Shown one piece after another: positions 1-7,732 of a stretch of 64,000 nt of DNA; the first letter of the stretch is position 1; each line of letters starts with the position of its first letter. The stretch is from the NCBI GenBank assembly GCA_030348875.1, contig JAUCEP010000002.1, positions 885,001 through 949,000 of the forward strand, read 5' to 3'. The position numbers and the translations under genes were made by a program. The notes below the pieces were generated by a model. It was not told the origin of the DNA, made no database searches, and was given only the letters and a program-made list of their open reading frames with translations. The stretch is from Ureibacillus composti (lineage in GTDB: Bacteria; Bacillota; Bacilli; Bacillales_A; Planococcaceae).

Positions 1-1
1 A

Positions 2-1537
2 GTAACAGCGGGAGCAAGTGCTACGGGCACACTCAGTATGCAAAAGGTTGATCAATTAGCTTCATCTGCAACGAAAAAAGTAAGCTTATCTTTGGAACAT
101 TTTGGTTTTACAGGAGGCCCTGGTAGTAGTGCTTCATTTAGAGTGGATGGTCGAGATGTTACAGTTTCTTATAGTAAAACTGATACGCTTGATCAACTAG
201 TTGAAAAATTAAAAACTATAGAAGGCTTAGAAAATGCTGTGATAAAAGATGGCGCAATCTCCTTAGGAACGGACAAAGTAGAAGTTGGTAGTGCGACAAA
301 CTTTTTTAAAAAGTTAGGATTTGATTTAGGCAGTAGTCCTACTTCTACTACAAAGGTACCGAGTCAAAGTAAAGAAATAACACTTAATGCATTTGGATTA
401 TCCAGTGATGGCACGATTAAATTAAAAGTTATTCAATCTGACGGGACCTTAAAAGAAACTGCTATTGATTATAAATCAACAGATACTCTTGATTCTTTTC
501 TGATAAAGTTAAATAATTCAGGGGCAGGAATAACTGCTTTATTTTCTAAAGGTGAAATATCCCTAACAGCAAATGCAACAGGTAAAATAGCAGGTGGGGC
601 TATGCAAGTTACAGAAGATTCTCAAGGGTTATTCCAAAAGCTTGGCTTCCTATCTAGTACCATTGGGGAAATTGCGAATGGTGAAAATGCAAAATATATA
701 GTTAATGGTTTAAACATGGAAAGTACATCAAACTCTTTTAGTATTTCAGGGTATAGCATTACACTAAAAGAAGTATTCGATAATTCGGCAACTTCACCTA
801 TCACGATTTCTTCTTCTACCGATATTGATGCCATGGTTAATAAAGTCAAAGAGTTTATTACAACTTACAATGAATTAATTACTTCCTTAAATGATAAAAT
901 GTCTGAAGCAAAATATCGTGATTTTAAACCACTTACAGATGCGCAAAAAAATGAAATGACTGACGAGCAAATTACAAAATGGGAAGAAAAGGCTAAGTCC
1001 GGAATTATTCGAAATGATTCCACTGTTAGAAATGCACTTTCAAATTTAAGAAATGTCATTTATCAAACAGTAGAAGGTGTAGATTCACAATATAATGCGC
1101 TCTATAAAATAGGGATTACAACAACAAGCTCCTACAATGATGGTGGGAAAATGGAAATTAATGACGATACTAAACTTCGTGAAGCATTAACGAAAGATCC
1201 TGATAGTGTTATCAAACTATTTACACTTAATGACACAAGTGATAATGAAAAAGATGCAAATCATGATGGGAATCCTAACACAGGTATTGGTGTCATTGCA
1301 CAATTGCGTAAAGTGGCTGATAATACTGTTAAGTTAATCGAAGTCACAGCTGGAAAATCTTCATCGACAGATCAAAATTACACTTTAGGAAAACAATTAA
1401 TCAACATCAACCAACGAATTGATGATTGGAAAGAGCGATTAAAAGATATTGAAAACCGTTACTGGAAACAGTTCTCTGCAATGGAAGATGCTATTCAAAG
1501 GGCTAATTCTCAATCGGCTTACTTGATGTCGATGTAA
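2..1537 (+). CDS. fliD: Flagellar hook-associated protein 2 (filament cap), 5'-truncated by the window edge
   Basis: FliD caps the growing flagellar filament outside the cell and helps flagellin subunits polymerise. The reading frame is open from base 2 with no start, and the first visible residues (VTAGASATGTLS) match the internal FliD stretch that leads into the N-terminal coiled region, so roughly 90-100 residues lie upstream of the window. The visible 511 residues contain two flagellin-hook-like repeats (about 30-200) and a C-terminal helical part with the typical ending. An internal ATG at 38 is not the true start. fliS and fliT follow closely, the standard Bacillus order. Function is secure from sequence plus context. 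Confidence 0.93.
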   Translation, partial: VTAGASATGTLSMQKVDQLASSATKKVSLSLEHFGFTGGPGSSASFRVDGRDVTVSYSKTDTLDQLVEKLKTIEGLENAVIKDGAISLGTDKVEVGSATNFFKKLGFDLGSSPTSTTKVPSQSKEITLNAFGLSSDGTIKLKVIQSDGTLKETAIDYKSTDTLDSFLIKLNNSGAGITALFSKGEISLTANATGKIAGGAMQVTEDSQGLFQKLGFLSSTIGEIANGENAKYIVNGLNMESTSNSFSISGYSITLKEVFDNSATSPITISSSTDIDAMVNKVKEFITTYNELITSLNDKMSEAKYRDFKPLTDAQKNEMTDEQITKWEEKAKSGIIRNDSTVRNALSNLRNVIYQTVEGVDSQYNALYKIGITTTSSYNDGGKMEINDDTKLREALTKDPDSVIKLFTLNDTSDNEKDANHDGNPNTGIGVIAQLRKVADNTVKLIEVTAGKSSSTDQNYTLGKQLININQRIDDWKERLKDIENRYWKQFSAMEDAIQRANSQSAYLMSM

Positions 1538-1566
1538 CCGTAATAAAACAAAGGAGTTAAAAACAA

Positions 1567-1965
1567 ATGTCAACACAAGCTGCCTACAATGCTTATAAAC
1601 AAAATAGTGTGACAACCGCTTCACCTGGTGATTTGACACTGATGCTTTATAATGGTTGTCTAAAATTTTTAAATCAAAGTAAAAAAGCAATTGAAGATAA
1701 GAACATTCAAGAAAAAAATACAAACATACAAAAGGCACAAGCGATTATTTCCGAACTCATGTCTACATTAAATATGGAAATTGCTGTCTCACAGCAAATG
1801 TTTTCATTATATGAATACATGAAAACCAGTCTTACTGAAGCCAATATTAAAAATGATCTTTCTATTATAAATGAAGTTGAAGGTTTGGTTGTGGAATTCC
1901 GTGATACGTGGAAGGAAGTCATACGTATTAATCGACAACAACAATTTTCAGGGAACCAAATATAA
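1567..1965 (+). CDS. fliS: Flagellar export chaperone FliS
   Basis: A 132-residue protein that binds flagellin in the cytoplasm, keeps it from polymerising early and takes it to the export gate. The N-terminus (AAYNAYKQNSV) and the following TASPGDLTLMLYNG segment are the family signature, and the length matches FliS. It starts with ATG behind a good AAAGGAG site 29 bases after fliD. Its TAA stop shares a base with the ATG of the next gene (TAATG), so the two are translationally coupled. Confidence is high. Confidence 0.95.
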   Translation: MSTQAAYNAYKQNSVTTASPGDLTLMLYNGCLKFLNQSKKAIEDKNIQEKNTNIQKAQAIISELMSTLNMEIAVSQQMFSLYEYMKTSLTEANIKNDLSIINEVEGLVVEFRDTWKEVIRINRQQQFSGNQI

Positions 1966-2324
1966 TGGATTTGGTTCAACAATTACTTAAAGCTTCTCAG
2001 GAGCTTTTTACACATTTAATTAATATTCCTACTACAAAAGAACGAGATGACTTTATTGAAAGAATGAATCAATTGCTTGATGTAAGAGGAGAAATAATTA
2101 ATCAATTGAAAGAGATAGAACCAAACCCGATTCAAAGTCATAATTTCAATAATGAACTCATTTTACTAGATAAAAATATTCGTAAGCAATTAAATAAAGT
2201 AAAATTGAGTATTGCTGATGACATGAAACAACTTCAGGTATCTAAGAAATCTGAACAACGATATGTAAATCCGTATGCTGCAGTTCAAGTGATGGATGGT
2301 ACCTATTACGATCAGAAAAAGTAA
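1965..2324 (+). CDS. fliT: FliT-like flagellar chaperone
   Basis: A 119-residue, mostly helical, charged protein with no membrane segment. FliT proteins are cytoplasmic export chaperones for the cap protein FliD. Sequence conservation in this family is low, so the call rests on size, helical character and position: it overlaps the fliS stop by one base and is the last gene of the fliD-fliS-fliT operon. A 27-bp hairpin terminator begins three bases after its stop. Regulation is presumably from the flagellar promoter upstream of the window. Confidence 0.8.
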   Translation: MDLVQQLLKASQELFTHLINIPTTKERDDFIERMNQLLDVRGEIINQLKEIEPNPIQSHNFNNELILLDKNIRKQLNKVKLSIADDMKQLQVSKKSEQRYVNPYAAVQVMDGTYYDQKK

Positions 2325-2327
2325 ATA

Positions 2328-2354
2328 AAACCTGCTCAAATTATGAGCGGGTTT
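2328..2354 (+). terminator. fliDST terminator hairpin, left copy of a 27-bp direct repeat flanking the IS
   Basis: AAACCTGCTC, a 7-base loop and GAGCGGGTTT form a 10-bp stem with one G-T type mismatch. The identical 27 bases recur at 4078-4104, directly outside the other end of the insertion sequence, so the whole hairpin appears to be the duplicated target site. Confidence 0.85.
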
Positions 2355-2356
2355 CA

Positions 2357-2401
2357 GACTGTAGACAAAGTCGAAAATCGACTTTGCCTACAGTCTTTTT
2401 T
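2357..2401 (+). terminator. Left-end hairpin of the IS
   Basis: GACTGTAG, one mismatch and CAAAGTCGA pair with TCGACTTTG and CTACAGTC around an AAA loop (17 bp of stem), followed by six T. It overlaps the left inverted repeat and would block read-through from fliT into the transposase. Confidence 0.75.
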
Positions 2402-2437
2402 CTTTTAAAATATAATTAATTTCTTTTTAAATAGAGT

Positions 2438-2579
2438 TAGTTGATTTCCGTTTCGGCGGACGCTTTCCGCGGGCACGGCTTCAGCCTTCTCCTCCCTCGC
2501 TTCGCTCAGTCCGGGTGCTTCCGCTCGTGCTGTTCCCGCAGGAGTCGCCGCCTACACTACAATCAACTACTTTCTAATA
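2438..2579. repeat. GC-rich imperfect palindrome inside the IS
   Basis: The 142 bp begin TAGTTGATT and end AATCAACTA. Inside, GGCGGACGCTTTCCGCGGG partly complements CCCGCAGGAGTCGCCGCC. The GC content is far above the surroundings. Similar GC-rich palindromes are, from memory, scattered through Bacillus and Lysinibacillus genomes. No reading frame is evident in it. Confidence 0.6.
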
Positions 2580-2598
2580 AATGTTGGGGTGAATGGAT

Positions 2599-3957
2599 AT
2601 GATGTCGAAAAATCAAAAGAGTGAACGCGATCAAATTGAGATGATTACAATAGATCAACTTGTACCACAAGACCATCTTGTCAGAAAGATTGAATCAGCT
2701 ATTGATTTTTCTTTCATCTATCCACTAGTAGAATCACTATATTCTACATTAGGCCGACCAAGTGTCGACCCAGTAGTTTTAATTAAAATGACATTTGTTC
2801 AATATGTATTCGGTATTCGTTCGATGCGTCAAACTATAAAAGAGATTGAAACAAATATGGCGTATCGTTGGTTTTTAGGGTTTGGATTCCATTCGGATGT
2901 ACCACACTTCTCTACCTTCGGTAAAAATTATGAACGTCGTTTTCAAGACACGGATATCTTTGAACAGATCTTCTATCGAATTCTTAAAGAAATTGCAGAT
3001 AAAGGATTACTAAGTGCCGACCATGTTTTCATTGATTCTACTCATGTTAAAGCGAGTGCGAATAAACGTAAATTTGAAAAGAAAATAGTTCGTAAAGAGA
3101 CTCGAGCATATGAAGCGAAACTCCAAGAAGAATTGAATCAAGATCGAATTGATCACGGGAAGAAACCATTCCCGCCAGATAAATTTGAAAAAGAAGAGAT
3201 GAAGGAGATTAAAGAAAGTACAACAGACCCTGAAAGTGGTTACTATGTAAAAGATGAACGGACAAAGCAGTTTGCTTACTCATTTCATGCGGCAGCGGAT
3301 CGCTATGGATTTATACTTGGCTCAATTGTGACACCTGGGAATGTTCATGATAGTCATATGCTTCAACCACTTGTTGAAAAGGTAATGGAAAACGTGAAAA
3401 AGCCACTTGCTGTTGCTGCCGATGCTGCTTATAAAACACCTGCAATCACTAAATTCTTATTTGACCAAGATATTCAACCAGCACTTCCTTATACACGCCC
3501 CAAGACAAAGGACGGATATTTACGCAAACATGAGTATGTTTATGACGAGTACTATGATTGCTACCTTTGTCCGGAAGGGCAAATCCTAAAATATTCAACA
3601 ACGACTAAAGATGGAAAACGCCAATATAAATCGAACCCTACTCAGTGTGCGACCTGTCCTTTGCTTGCTCAATGTACAAACAGTAAAGACCACCGAAAAA
3701 TCATTGAGCGTCATATTTGGGCACATCATGTAGAGGAAGCGGATCATCTTCGTCATCAAAACGAAATTAAACAAATATATGCTAGACGTAAAGAAACGAT
3801 TGAACGTGTCTTTGCCGATGCAAAAGAAAAGCATGGTATGCGATGGACAACCCTACGAGGGATAAAAAAATTGTCTATGCAGGCGATGCTTACTTTTGCT
3901 GCCATGAATTTAAAGAAGCTTGCCAATTGGACATGGCAAGTTAAAGAAACGGTCTAA
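2599..3957 (+). CDS. IS1182-family DDE transposase
   Basis: Catalyses transposition of the surrounding element. It has an N-terminal DUF772-type region (about 1-120, with the DPVVLIKM and SMRQTIKEIETN segments) and a C-terminal DDE domain. Likely catalytic residues, counted from an ATG at 2593, are D148 (FIDSTHVKAS), D277 (VAADAAYKT) and E404 (KETIERVFADAKEKHG). A CX2C...CX2C...C cluster (CYLCPEG, CATCPLLAQC) lies between the last two, typical of this family. A GGGGTG site at 2586-2591 is too close to the ATG at 2593, so 2599 or 2602 is the better start. The gene is full length with no frameshift. Confidence 0.9.
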   Translation: MMSKNQKSERDQIEMITIDQLVPQDHLVRKIESAIDFSFIYPLVESLYSTLGRPSVDPVVLIKMTFVQYVFGIRSMRQTIKEIETNMAYRWFLGFGFHSDVPHFSTFGKNYERRFQDTDIFEQIFYRILKEIADKGLLSADHVFIDSTHVKASANKRKFEKKIVRKETRAYEAKLQEELNQDRIDHGKKPFPPDKFEKEEMKEIKESTTDPESGYYVKDERTKQFAYSFHAAADRYGFILGSIVTPGNVHDSHMLQPLVEKVMENVKKPLAVAADAAYKTPAITKFLFDQDIQPALPYTRPKTKDGYLRKHEYVYDEYYDCYLCPEGQILKYSTTTKDGKRQYKSNPTQCATCPLLAQCTNSKDHRKIIERHIWAHHVEEADHLRHQNEIKQIYARRKETIERVFADAKEKHGMRWTTLRGIKKLSMQAMLTFAAMNLKKLANWTWQVKETV

Positions 3958-4027
3958 AATAGAATACTCGCAGAGTGATTTAGCCAAAAATAAATCGATA
4001 AAATACCCCAATAATCTATAAAATTAC

Positions 4028-4065
4028 AAAAGGCCTTCAGAATGTGACCATTCTGAAGGCCTTTT
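4028..4065 (+). terminator. Transposase terminator at the right end of the IS
   Basis: A 17-bp perfect stem (AAAAGGCCTTCAGAATG against CATTCTGAAGGCCTTTT) with a TGAC loop lies 70 bases after the transposase stop and just inside the right inverted repeat. Confidence 0.85.
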
Positions 4066-4077
4066 GTCGACAATCTG

Positions 4078-4104
4078 AAACCTGCTCAAATTATGAGCGG
4101 GTTT
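4078..4104 (+). repeat. Right copy of the 27-bp target duplication (second terminator hairpin)
   Basis: Identical to 2328-2354 over all 27 bases and followed by a T-rich tract. This copy keeps the natural downstream sequence of the original terminator. Confidence 0.85.
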
Positions 4105-4218
4105 TTAATTTCCTTAACGTCACAAATTCCACAAAATTATCCTAACTTCCCATCTAGACAAATTCCAATTTAATACAGATAATCGAATTAAGAAAGATCC
4201 ATTTTTGGAGGAATATCT

Positions 4219-4602
4219 ATGCAATTCAAACGTAAAGAAAGTTTCCGATTTGTATTCAATAATCCGATAGATGCTAGTTTTACAATCATCCAAAAAGAAG
4301 CTAATGAAAACCATGAACCATCTAAGTTTCCTTGTCAGATTCTCGACATTATCCCGAAAGGTATAAAAATGTACCGTGAAGGTGAAATTAAGGAACGTGT
4401 CCAAAATAATACACTTCTTGATGTTGAGTTTGTCCTTGATGTTACAAACATCAAAGCCACTGGTCAGGTGATGTGGGTAAAGCCTCTAGGAAGTGGGAAA
4501 CAATATGGAGTTTCATTACCTGATCAACCGGATATTGAGGAGTTAATTATCTTTGAAATGAAGCAACGACGTAGAAAAGAAGTGTTAGCAAAGACGCATT
4601 AA
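4219..4602 (+). CDS. Small PilZ-domain-like protein
   Basis: A 127-residue soluble protein that looks like a single PilZ beta-barrel. PilZ domains bind cyclic di-GMP through an RxxxR motif and a following (D/N)xSxxG motif and often act on flagellar motility. Here the first motif reads K6-E-S-F-R10 and the second D43-I-I-P-K-G48, so the first Arg is Lys and the Ser is Ile. Binding is therefore doubtful. ATG follows a GGAGG site by about 8 bases. Its place between the flagellar operon and hpf hints at a motility role, but that is only context. Confidence 0.6.
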   Translation: MQFKRKESFRFVFNNPIDASFTIIQKEANENHEPSKFPCQILDIIPKGIKMYREGEIKERVQNNTLLDVEFVLDVTNIKATGQVMWVKPLGSGKQYGVSLPDQPDIEELIIFEMKQRRRKEVLAKTH

Positions 4603-4656
4603 TGTTAACTTTTTGTGAAGATTTTGTCGTAATTTGAAAAAAGGTTCTCTGTTTAT

Positions 4657-4686
4657 GAAGGATTTATTAAGTTGATTGGAGAATAT
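4657..4686 (+). promoter_or_regulatory. SigH-type promoter for hpf
   Basis: GAAGGATTT at 4657-4665, a 12-base spacer and GGAGAATAT at 4678-4686 match the Bacillus SigH consensus (RNAGGAWWW, 11-12 bases, RNNGAATWW) at every defined position. In B. subtilis hpf (yvyD) is known to be under SigH and SigB. I did not find a SigB site here. Confidence 0.7.
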
Positions 4687-4718
4687 ATATAACATAGGTC
4701 AATAAAGGAGGAGTTTAC

Positions 4719-5270
4719 ATGCTAAACTTTAACATTCGTGGTGAAAACATTGAGGTAACTCCAGCGATTCGTGAACACGTTGAAAACAAAATCGAGAAAA
4801 TCGAACGTTATTTCAATGATGATTTAAACGCAAACGCTAATGTCAATCTAAAGGTTTATAACGATAAACAAACGAAAGTAGAAGTAACTATTCCTTTAAA
4901 AAGTGTGACACTTCGCGCAGAAGAACGTCATGATGATATGTATGCAGCAATTGATTTAATAGTTGATAAATTAGAACGTCAAATTCGTAAACATAAAACA
5001 AAAGTAAACCGTAAGTTCCGTGAACGTGAAGGCGTTGGTGTTTACTTTGCACAGGAAGTAGCCGCTACAGGAACAGTTGTTGAAGAAGAAGATTTCCCAA
5101 TTGTTCGTACAAAACAATTCGACTTAAAACCAATGGATCAGGAAGAAGCTGTTCTTCAAATGAATTTACTTGGCCATGATTTCTACATCTACACTGATGC
5201 TGAATCTAATGGCACAAACATTGTGTACAAACGTCGTGACGGGAAATATGGTTTAATTGAAACAAATTAA
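4719..5270 (+). CDS. hpf: Ribosome hibernation promoting factor, long form
   Basis: A 183-residue protein that pairs 70S ribosomes into inactive 100S dimers in stationary phase. Residues 1-100 form the ribosome-binding S30AE domain (NIRGENIEVTPAIREHVENK at the start). The C-terminal 55 residues (from about DFPIVRTKQFDLKPM to DGKYGLIE) are the dimerisation domain that defines the long form found in Bacillota. It starts with ATG after AAAGGAGGAG and ends 13 bases before a terminator. It normally neighbours secA. Here about 6 kb of other genes intervene. Confidence 0.95.
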   Translation: MLNFNIRGENIEVTPAIREHVENKIEKIERYFNDDLNANANVNLKVYNDKQTKVEVTIPLKSVTLRAEERHDDMYAAIDLIVDKLERQIRKHKTKVNRKFREREGVGVYFAQEVAATGTVVEEEDFPIVRTKQFDLKPMDQEEAVLQMNLLGHDFYIYTDAESNGTNIVYKRRDGKYGLIETN

Positions 5271-5283
5271 TAATACTATGGTA

Positions 5284-5311
5284 GGGCTCTCGTAATTGGG
5301 AGCCCTTTTTT
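5284..5311 (+). terminator. hpf terminator
   Basis: GGGCTC and GAGCCC form a 6-bp stem with a 10-base loop, followed by a T run. It lies between convergent hpf and the EamA gene. Confidence 0.8.
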
Positions 5312-5318
5312 ATATCTT

Positions 5319-6230
5319 CTAAGTTGTTTTTTTGATTTTATCCCGTATTGCGATCTTGCGCGGTTTCATATTCACTAAATAAATACTCATGCCTACGAAT
5401 ACCATCCCGATAAATAAGGTAGATGTGATGGTCTCATCAAAGAATGCAGCACTGATGAGCACGGCTAAAATCGGCACTAAAAACGTGAATGCACCAACTT
5501 TACTTGCCTCGCCTTCATTAATTAATTTGAAATAGAGAACTTGCGCCACTGCCATGCCTGCAGTTGATCCCCAAACGATACTTCCAATCAGTTTTCCATT
5601 CCATTGAATTGCATTGAAATCCTCAATTAGGAAGCTGGAACCTAATAATACTGCACCACCTAGAATAAGCTGCATGACAACCATCCAGAAGGAATTGACT
5701 CTTTGATTATTTTTCTTTACATAGATCACACCGCTTGCCCAGACGAATGCAGTTAACAATGCAAGTGTGACACCGATTGCGGAAACATGAATGGCCAATC
5801 CGTCAAAACTTGCGAAAAATATACCAATAAATCCTATAACGAGTCCAATAATCTTAAACGAGGTCATGTCTTCTCCTAAAAAGATCCACGCTAAGATTCC
5901 GAGTAAAACCGGTTGGAAATAAACTAAAACAGAGAAAAGCCCCCCTGGTAAATATACTAGCCCGATTGTTTGGATACCTAGATACAACACCATGTTGAGG
6001 ATGGCGGAAATGCTATAGTATTTCCAGTTTTCTTTAAACCTTAGTAAATGTCGATTTTTCCAAGCAATCATTAATAAAATTACCCCACCAACAAATGCAC
6101 GGATCCCTGCAAAAAGGAGAGGGGGCATGAAGTGTACGCCCATTTTATAAATTGGCCAGCTCGCCCCCCAGATGACCACCAACAGCGCTAACAATAAGTA
6201 CGAGGTTAGCTTTGAACTTTCATTTCCCAT
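5319..6230 (-). CDS. EamA/DMT-family transporter, 10 membrane helices
   Basis: An integral membrane protein of about 303 residues with two EamA repeats of five helices each. The N-terminal segment VIWGASWPIYKMG and the WIFLGE motif near the end of the first half are family hallmarks. Members export metabolites such as amino acids or drugs, and the substrate cannot be told from sequence. Upstream of the gene AAGAAGG lies 7 bases before the ATG at 6230. A TTG one codon earlier (6233) is possible but too close to the site. It faces away from the XRE regulator at 6419 across a 190-bp gap. Confidence 0.88.
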   Translation of the reverse strand: MGNESSKLTSYLLLALLVVIWGASWPIYKMGVHFMPPLLFAGIRAFVGGVILLMIAWKNRHLLRFKENWKYYSISAILNMVLYLGIQTIGLVYLPGGLFSVLVYFQPVLLGILAWIFLGEDMTSFKIIGLVIGFIGIFFASFDGLAIHVSAIGVTLALLTAFVWASGVIYVKKNNQRVNSFWMVVMQLILGGAVLLGSSFLIEDFNAIQWNGKLIGSIVWGSTAGMAVAQVLYFKLINEGEASKVGAFTFLVPILAVLISAAFFDETITSTLFIGMVFVGMSIYLVNMKPRKIAIRDKIKKTT

Positions 6231-6366
6231 CAAGTAACCTTCTTCCCAATGTGATAAAAACCCGGTGCTGTTTCACTTTCTCAAAATCTCCTTTCCTAAT
6301 ATATGTTAATAAGAGGGGAAAAGTTTTTTGTAAAAATGTAAAGCCTACTTGACATTGATAGCGATT

Positions 6367-6398
6367 GTAAAGTGTCCTTTACGTAAAGTTAACTTTAC
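6367..6398. promoter_or_regulatory. Tandem palindromic operators before the XRE gene
   Basis: GTAAAGTGTCCTTTAC (6367-6382) and the perfect 16-bp palindrome GTAAAGTTAACTTTAC (6383-6398) abut each other 20 bases before the start codon at 6419. A TTGACA lies at 6349-6354. Two adjacent GTAAAG/CTTTAC palindromes suggest autoregulation by the XRE protein, or control of both divergent genes. Confidence 0.6.
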
Positions 6399-6418
6399 AT
6401 TGAAGTTGAGGTGATGAA

Positions 6419-6628
6419 GTGCAAAATCGCATCAAGGATCTACGTACAATTTATGATTTAACTCAAGATGAGCTTGCTGAAAGACTTGAAGTTTCCAGAC
6501 AGACCATTATCTCACTTGAAAAGGGGAGATATAATCCATCCATTATGTTGGCGTATAAAATCTCTAAGGTGTTTCAGTGTCGGATAGAAGATGTGTTTAT
6601 TTTCGAGGAGGAGAAAAATAATGGATAA
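6419..6628 (+). CDS. Small XRE-family helix-turn-helix regulator
   Basis: A 69-residue protein made almost entirely of one HTH_3 domain (LTQDELAERLEVSRQTIISLEKGRYNPS), a stand-alone DNA-binding protein. The start is GTG at 6419 after GAGGTGAT. It overlaps the next gene by 8 bases. This arrangement, a tiny XRE regulator translationally coupled to a short membrane protein, is common in Bacillota, and the pair probably works together. Twin palindromes just upstream suggest it binds its own promoter. Confidence 0.85.
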   Translation: MQNRIKDLRTIYDLTQDELAERLEVSRQTIISLEKGRYNPSIMLAYKISKVFQCRIEDVFIFEEEKNNG

Positions 6629-6923
6629 CTTTTGGGTAGCGTTGCTTTTTTGGATTGGCTTAGCAGCAATTGTCGTGTCTAGTTTTTACTTCACTAGAAA
6701 AATGATGAAAAAGAAAAAACAATTAGATGAGCGGTTTATCCAAAACGATCACTTGGCCCGTTCATATAGCTGGATGGGCTCCCTAGTGGTCATTTTCGTT
6801 ACATGGTTCCTATCGCTTTTTGTGTTCGATTCAATGGTTGCATTTGGGTTAATTACGGCGATTTATGTCGGTCATATGGTGTCTTACGCAATCGGTGCGG
6901 CCATTGCCAATAGTCGAAATTAG
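6621..6923 (+). CDS. Small membrane protein coupled to the XRE regulator
   Basis: The likely start is ATG at 6621 (MDNFWVALLFW), behind GAGGAGGAG, giving 100 residues. An upstream in-frame ATG at 6591 lies inside the regulator gene and lacks a ribosome site. The protein shows one hydrophobic helix at residues 5-24, a lysine-rich KKKKQ turn, and two more near 55-95. I do not recognise a named family. As partner of an XRE repressor it could sense or transmit a signal, but this is inference. Confidence 0.75.
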   Translation: MDNFWVALLFWIGLAAIVVSSFYFTRKMMKKKKQLDERFIQNDHLARSYSWMGSLVVIFVTWFLSLFVFDSMVAFGLITAIYVGHMVSYAIGAAIANSRN

Positions 6924-6990
6924 GGTTTTCATGATTCCTCTGAACCGTTACAATGTAAATAAAAGTAAACGAAAAAGAGGATGTGTGAAC

Positions 6991-7209
6991 ATGCCGATTA
7001 TTACGGTCAAATTGGCAAAAGGTGGTACTGTAAAACAGAAGCAAGCATTTGTGGAAGCGATCACAAAACAAGCAGTCCAACATTTAAATGTAAAGGAAGA
7101 ATGGGTCACAGTGTTATTTGATGAATACGAGCGAGACAACTGGGCTTCTAGTGGTCAGCTTCATTCCATTAAGTTTGGTGAAGGTTTTGGGAAAAAAGGA
7201 ACGGAGTAG
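6991..7209 (+). CDS. 4-oxalocrotonate tautomerase-like protein
   Basis: A 72-residue protein of the tautomerase superfamily, small enzymes that use the N-terminal proline as general base after Met removal. The sequence begins MPIITVKL, with Pro2, and ends with the usual short strand. These proteins assemble as hexamers or heterohexamers. The physiological substrate is unknown. The ATG at 6991 follows AAGAGG by about 10 bases. A longer frame opening at 6865 overlaps the preceding gene and lacks family similarity, so it was not used. The next gene begins 11 bases later. Confidence 0.82.
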   Translation: MPIITVKLAKGGTVKQKQAFVEAITKQAVQHLNVKEEWVTVLFDEYERDNWASSGQLHSIKFGEGFGKKGTE

Positions 7210-7219
7210 GGGGCCAACC

Positions 7220-7696
7220 TTGAAAACTATTAAGCACCTCATGCTCCTTTTCCCCCTCGTCTTTTTGATTCATGATTTAGAAGAAATCCTAACTGTTGAA
7301 CAAGTTGATTTACCAGTGCCAATTGAAATAACAAGCCTCCAATTTACACTTGCGTTTATTCTGCTATGGATCATTGTGACGTGGGCTTGTATAAGTGCAG
7401 CGAATCAAAAGCGGTTTCTTGGGATGAATCCCATCACTACGTTTTCATTTATTCTTGCTATCTTTTTAGTCAATGGAATTGGTCACGTATTGCAAAGTGT
7501 CATCTTTAGGAAATATGTACCCGGCGTCGTGACGGCAGTCGTGCTGCTAATTCCATTTTGTTTATATTGTCTGAAACGATTGCAAGATGAACAATTAATC
7601 ACAAAAAAAGATATTACAAAGCATTTATTAATAGGAGCGATTCTCATAACTCCAACAATCCTTATGGCACTACTTATTGGAAAGTTCATATTTTAA
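7220..7696 (+). CDS. HXXEE-family membrane protein
   Basis: About 158 residues and four to five membrane helices. It carries the family motif HDLEE near the N-terminus and an NGIGH (NxxxH) motif near the middle. These conserved polar residues in a membrane protein suggest a metal site, but the function is unknown. The start is taken as TTG at 7220, behind a GTAGGGGG site that overlaps the tautomerase stop. Upstream in-frame starts lie within that gene. It ends just before a terminator shared with the convergent regulator gene. Confidence 0.75.
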   Translation: MKTIKHLMLLFPLVFLIHDLEEILTVEQVDLPVPIEITSLQFTLAFILLWIIVTWACISAANQKRFLGMNPITTFSFILAIFLVNGIGHVLQSVIFRKYVPGVVTAVVLLIPFCLYCLKRLQDEQLITKKDITKHLLIGAILITPTILMALLIGKFIF

Positions 7697-7705
7697 GCCC
7701 TAAAG

Positions 7706-7732
7706 TCCATTTTGAACAAAATGGATTTTTTT
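7706..7732. terminator. Terminator between convergent genes
   Basis: TCCATTTT and AAAATGGA form an 8-bp stem with a GAAC loop and a run of seven T on the plus strand. It overlaps the last bases of the minus-strand gene. Confidence 0.75.

Larger units (their letters stand above)
2355..4077 (+). mobile_element. IS1182-family insertion sequence, 1723 bp, complete
   Basis: One intact transposase gene lies between imperfect terminal inverted repeats: the left end reads CAGACTGTAGACAAA and the reverse complement of the right end reads CAGATTGTCGACAAA (13 of 15 match). A 27-bp direct repeat flanks it. Both ends carry strong hairpins (2357-2401 and 4028-4065) that would stop transcription entering or leaving. 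An additional GC-rich palindrome sits between the left end and the gene. Size, ends and transposase type fit IS1182. The open gene and intact ends suggest a recent, possibly still active insertion. Confidence 0.9.

Noticed and set aside
3407-3589. A short frame within the transposase gene
   Set aside because: An alternate-frame shadow of the intact transposase. IS1182 elements use a single gene.
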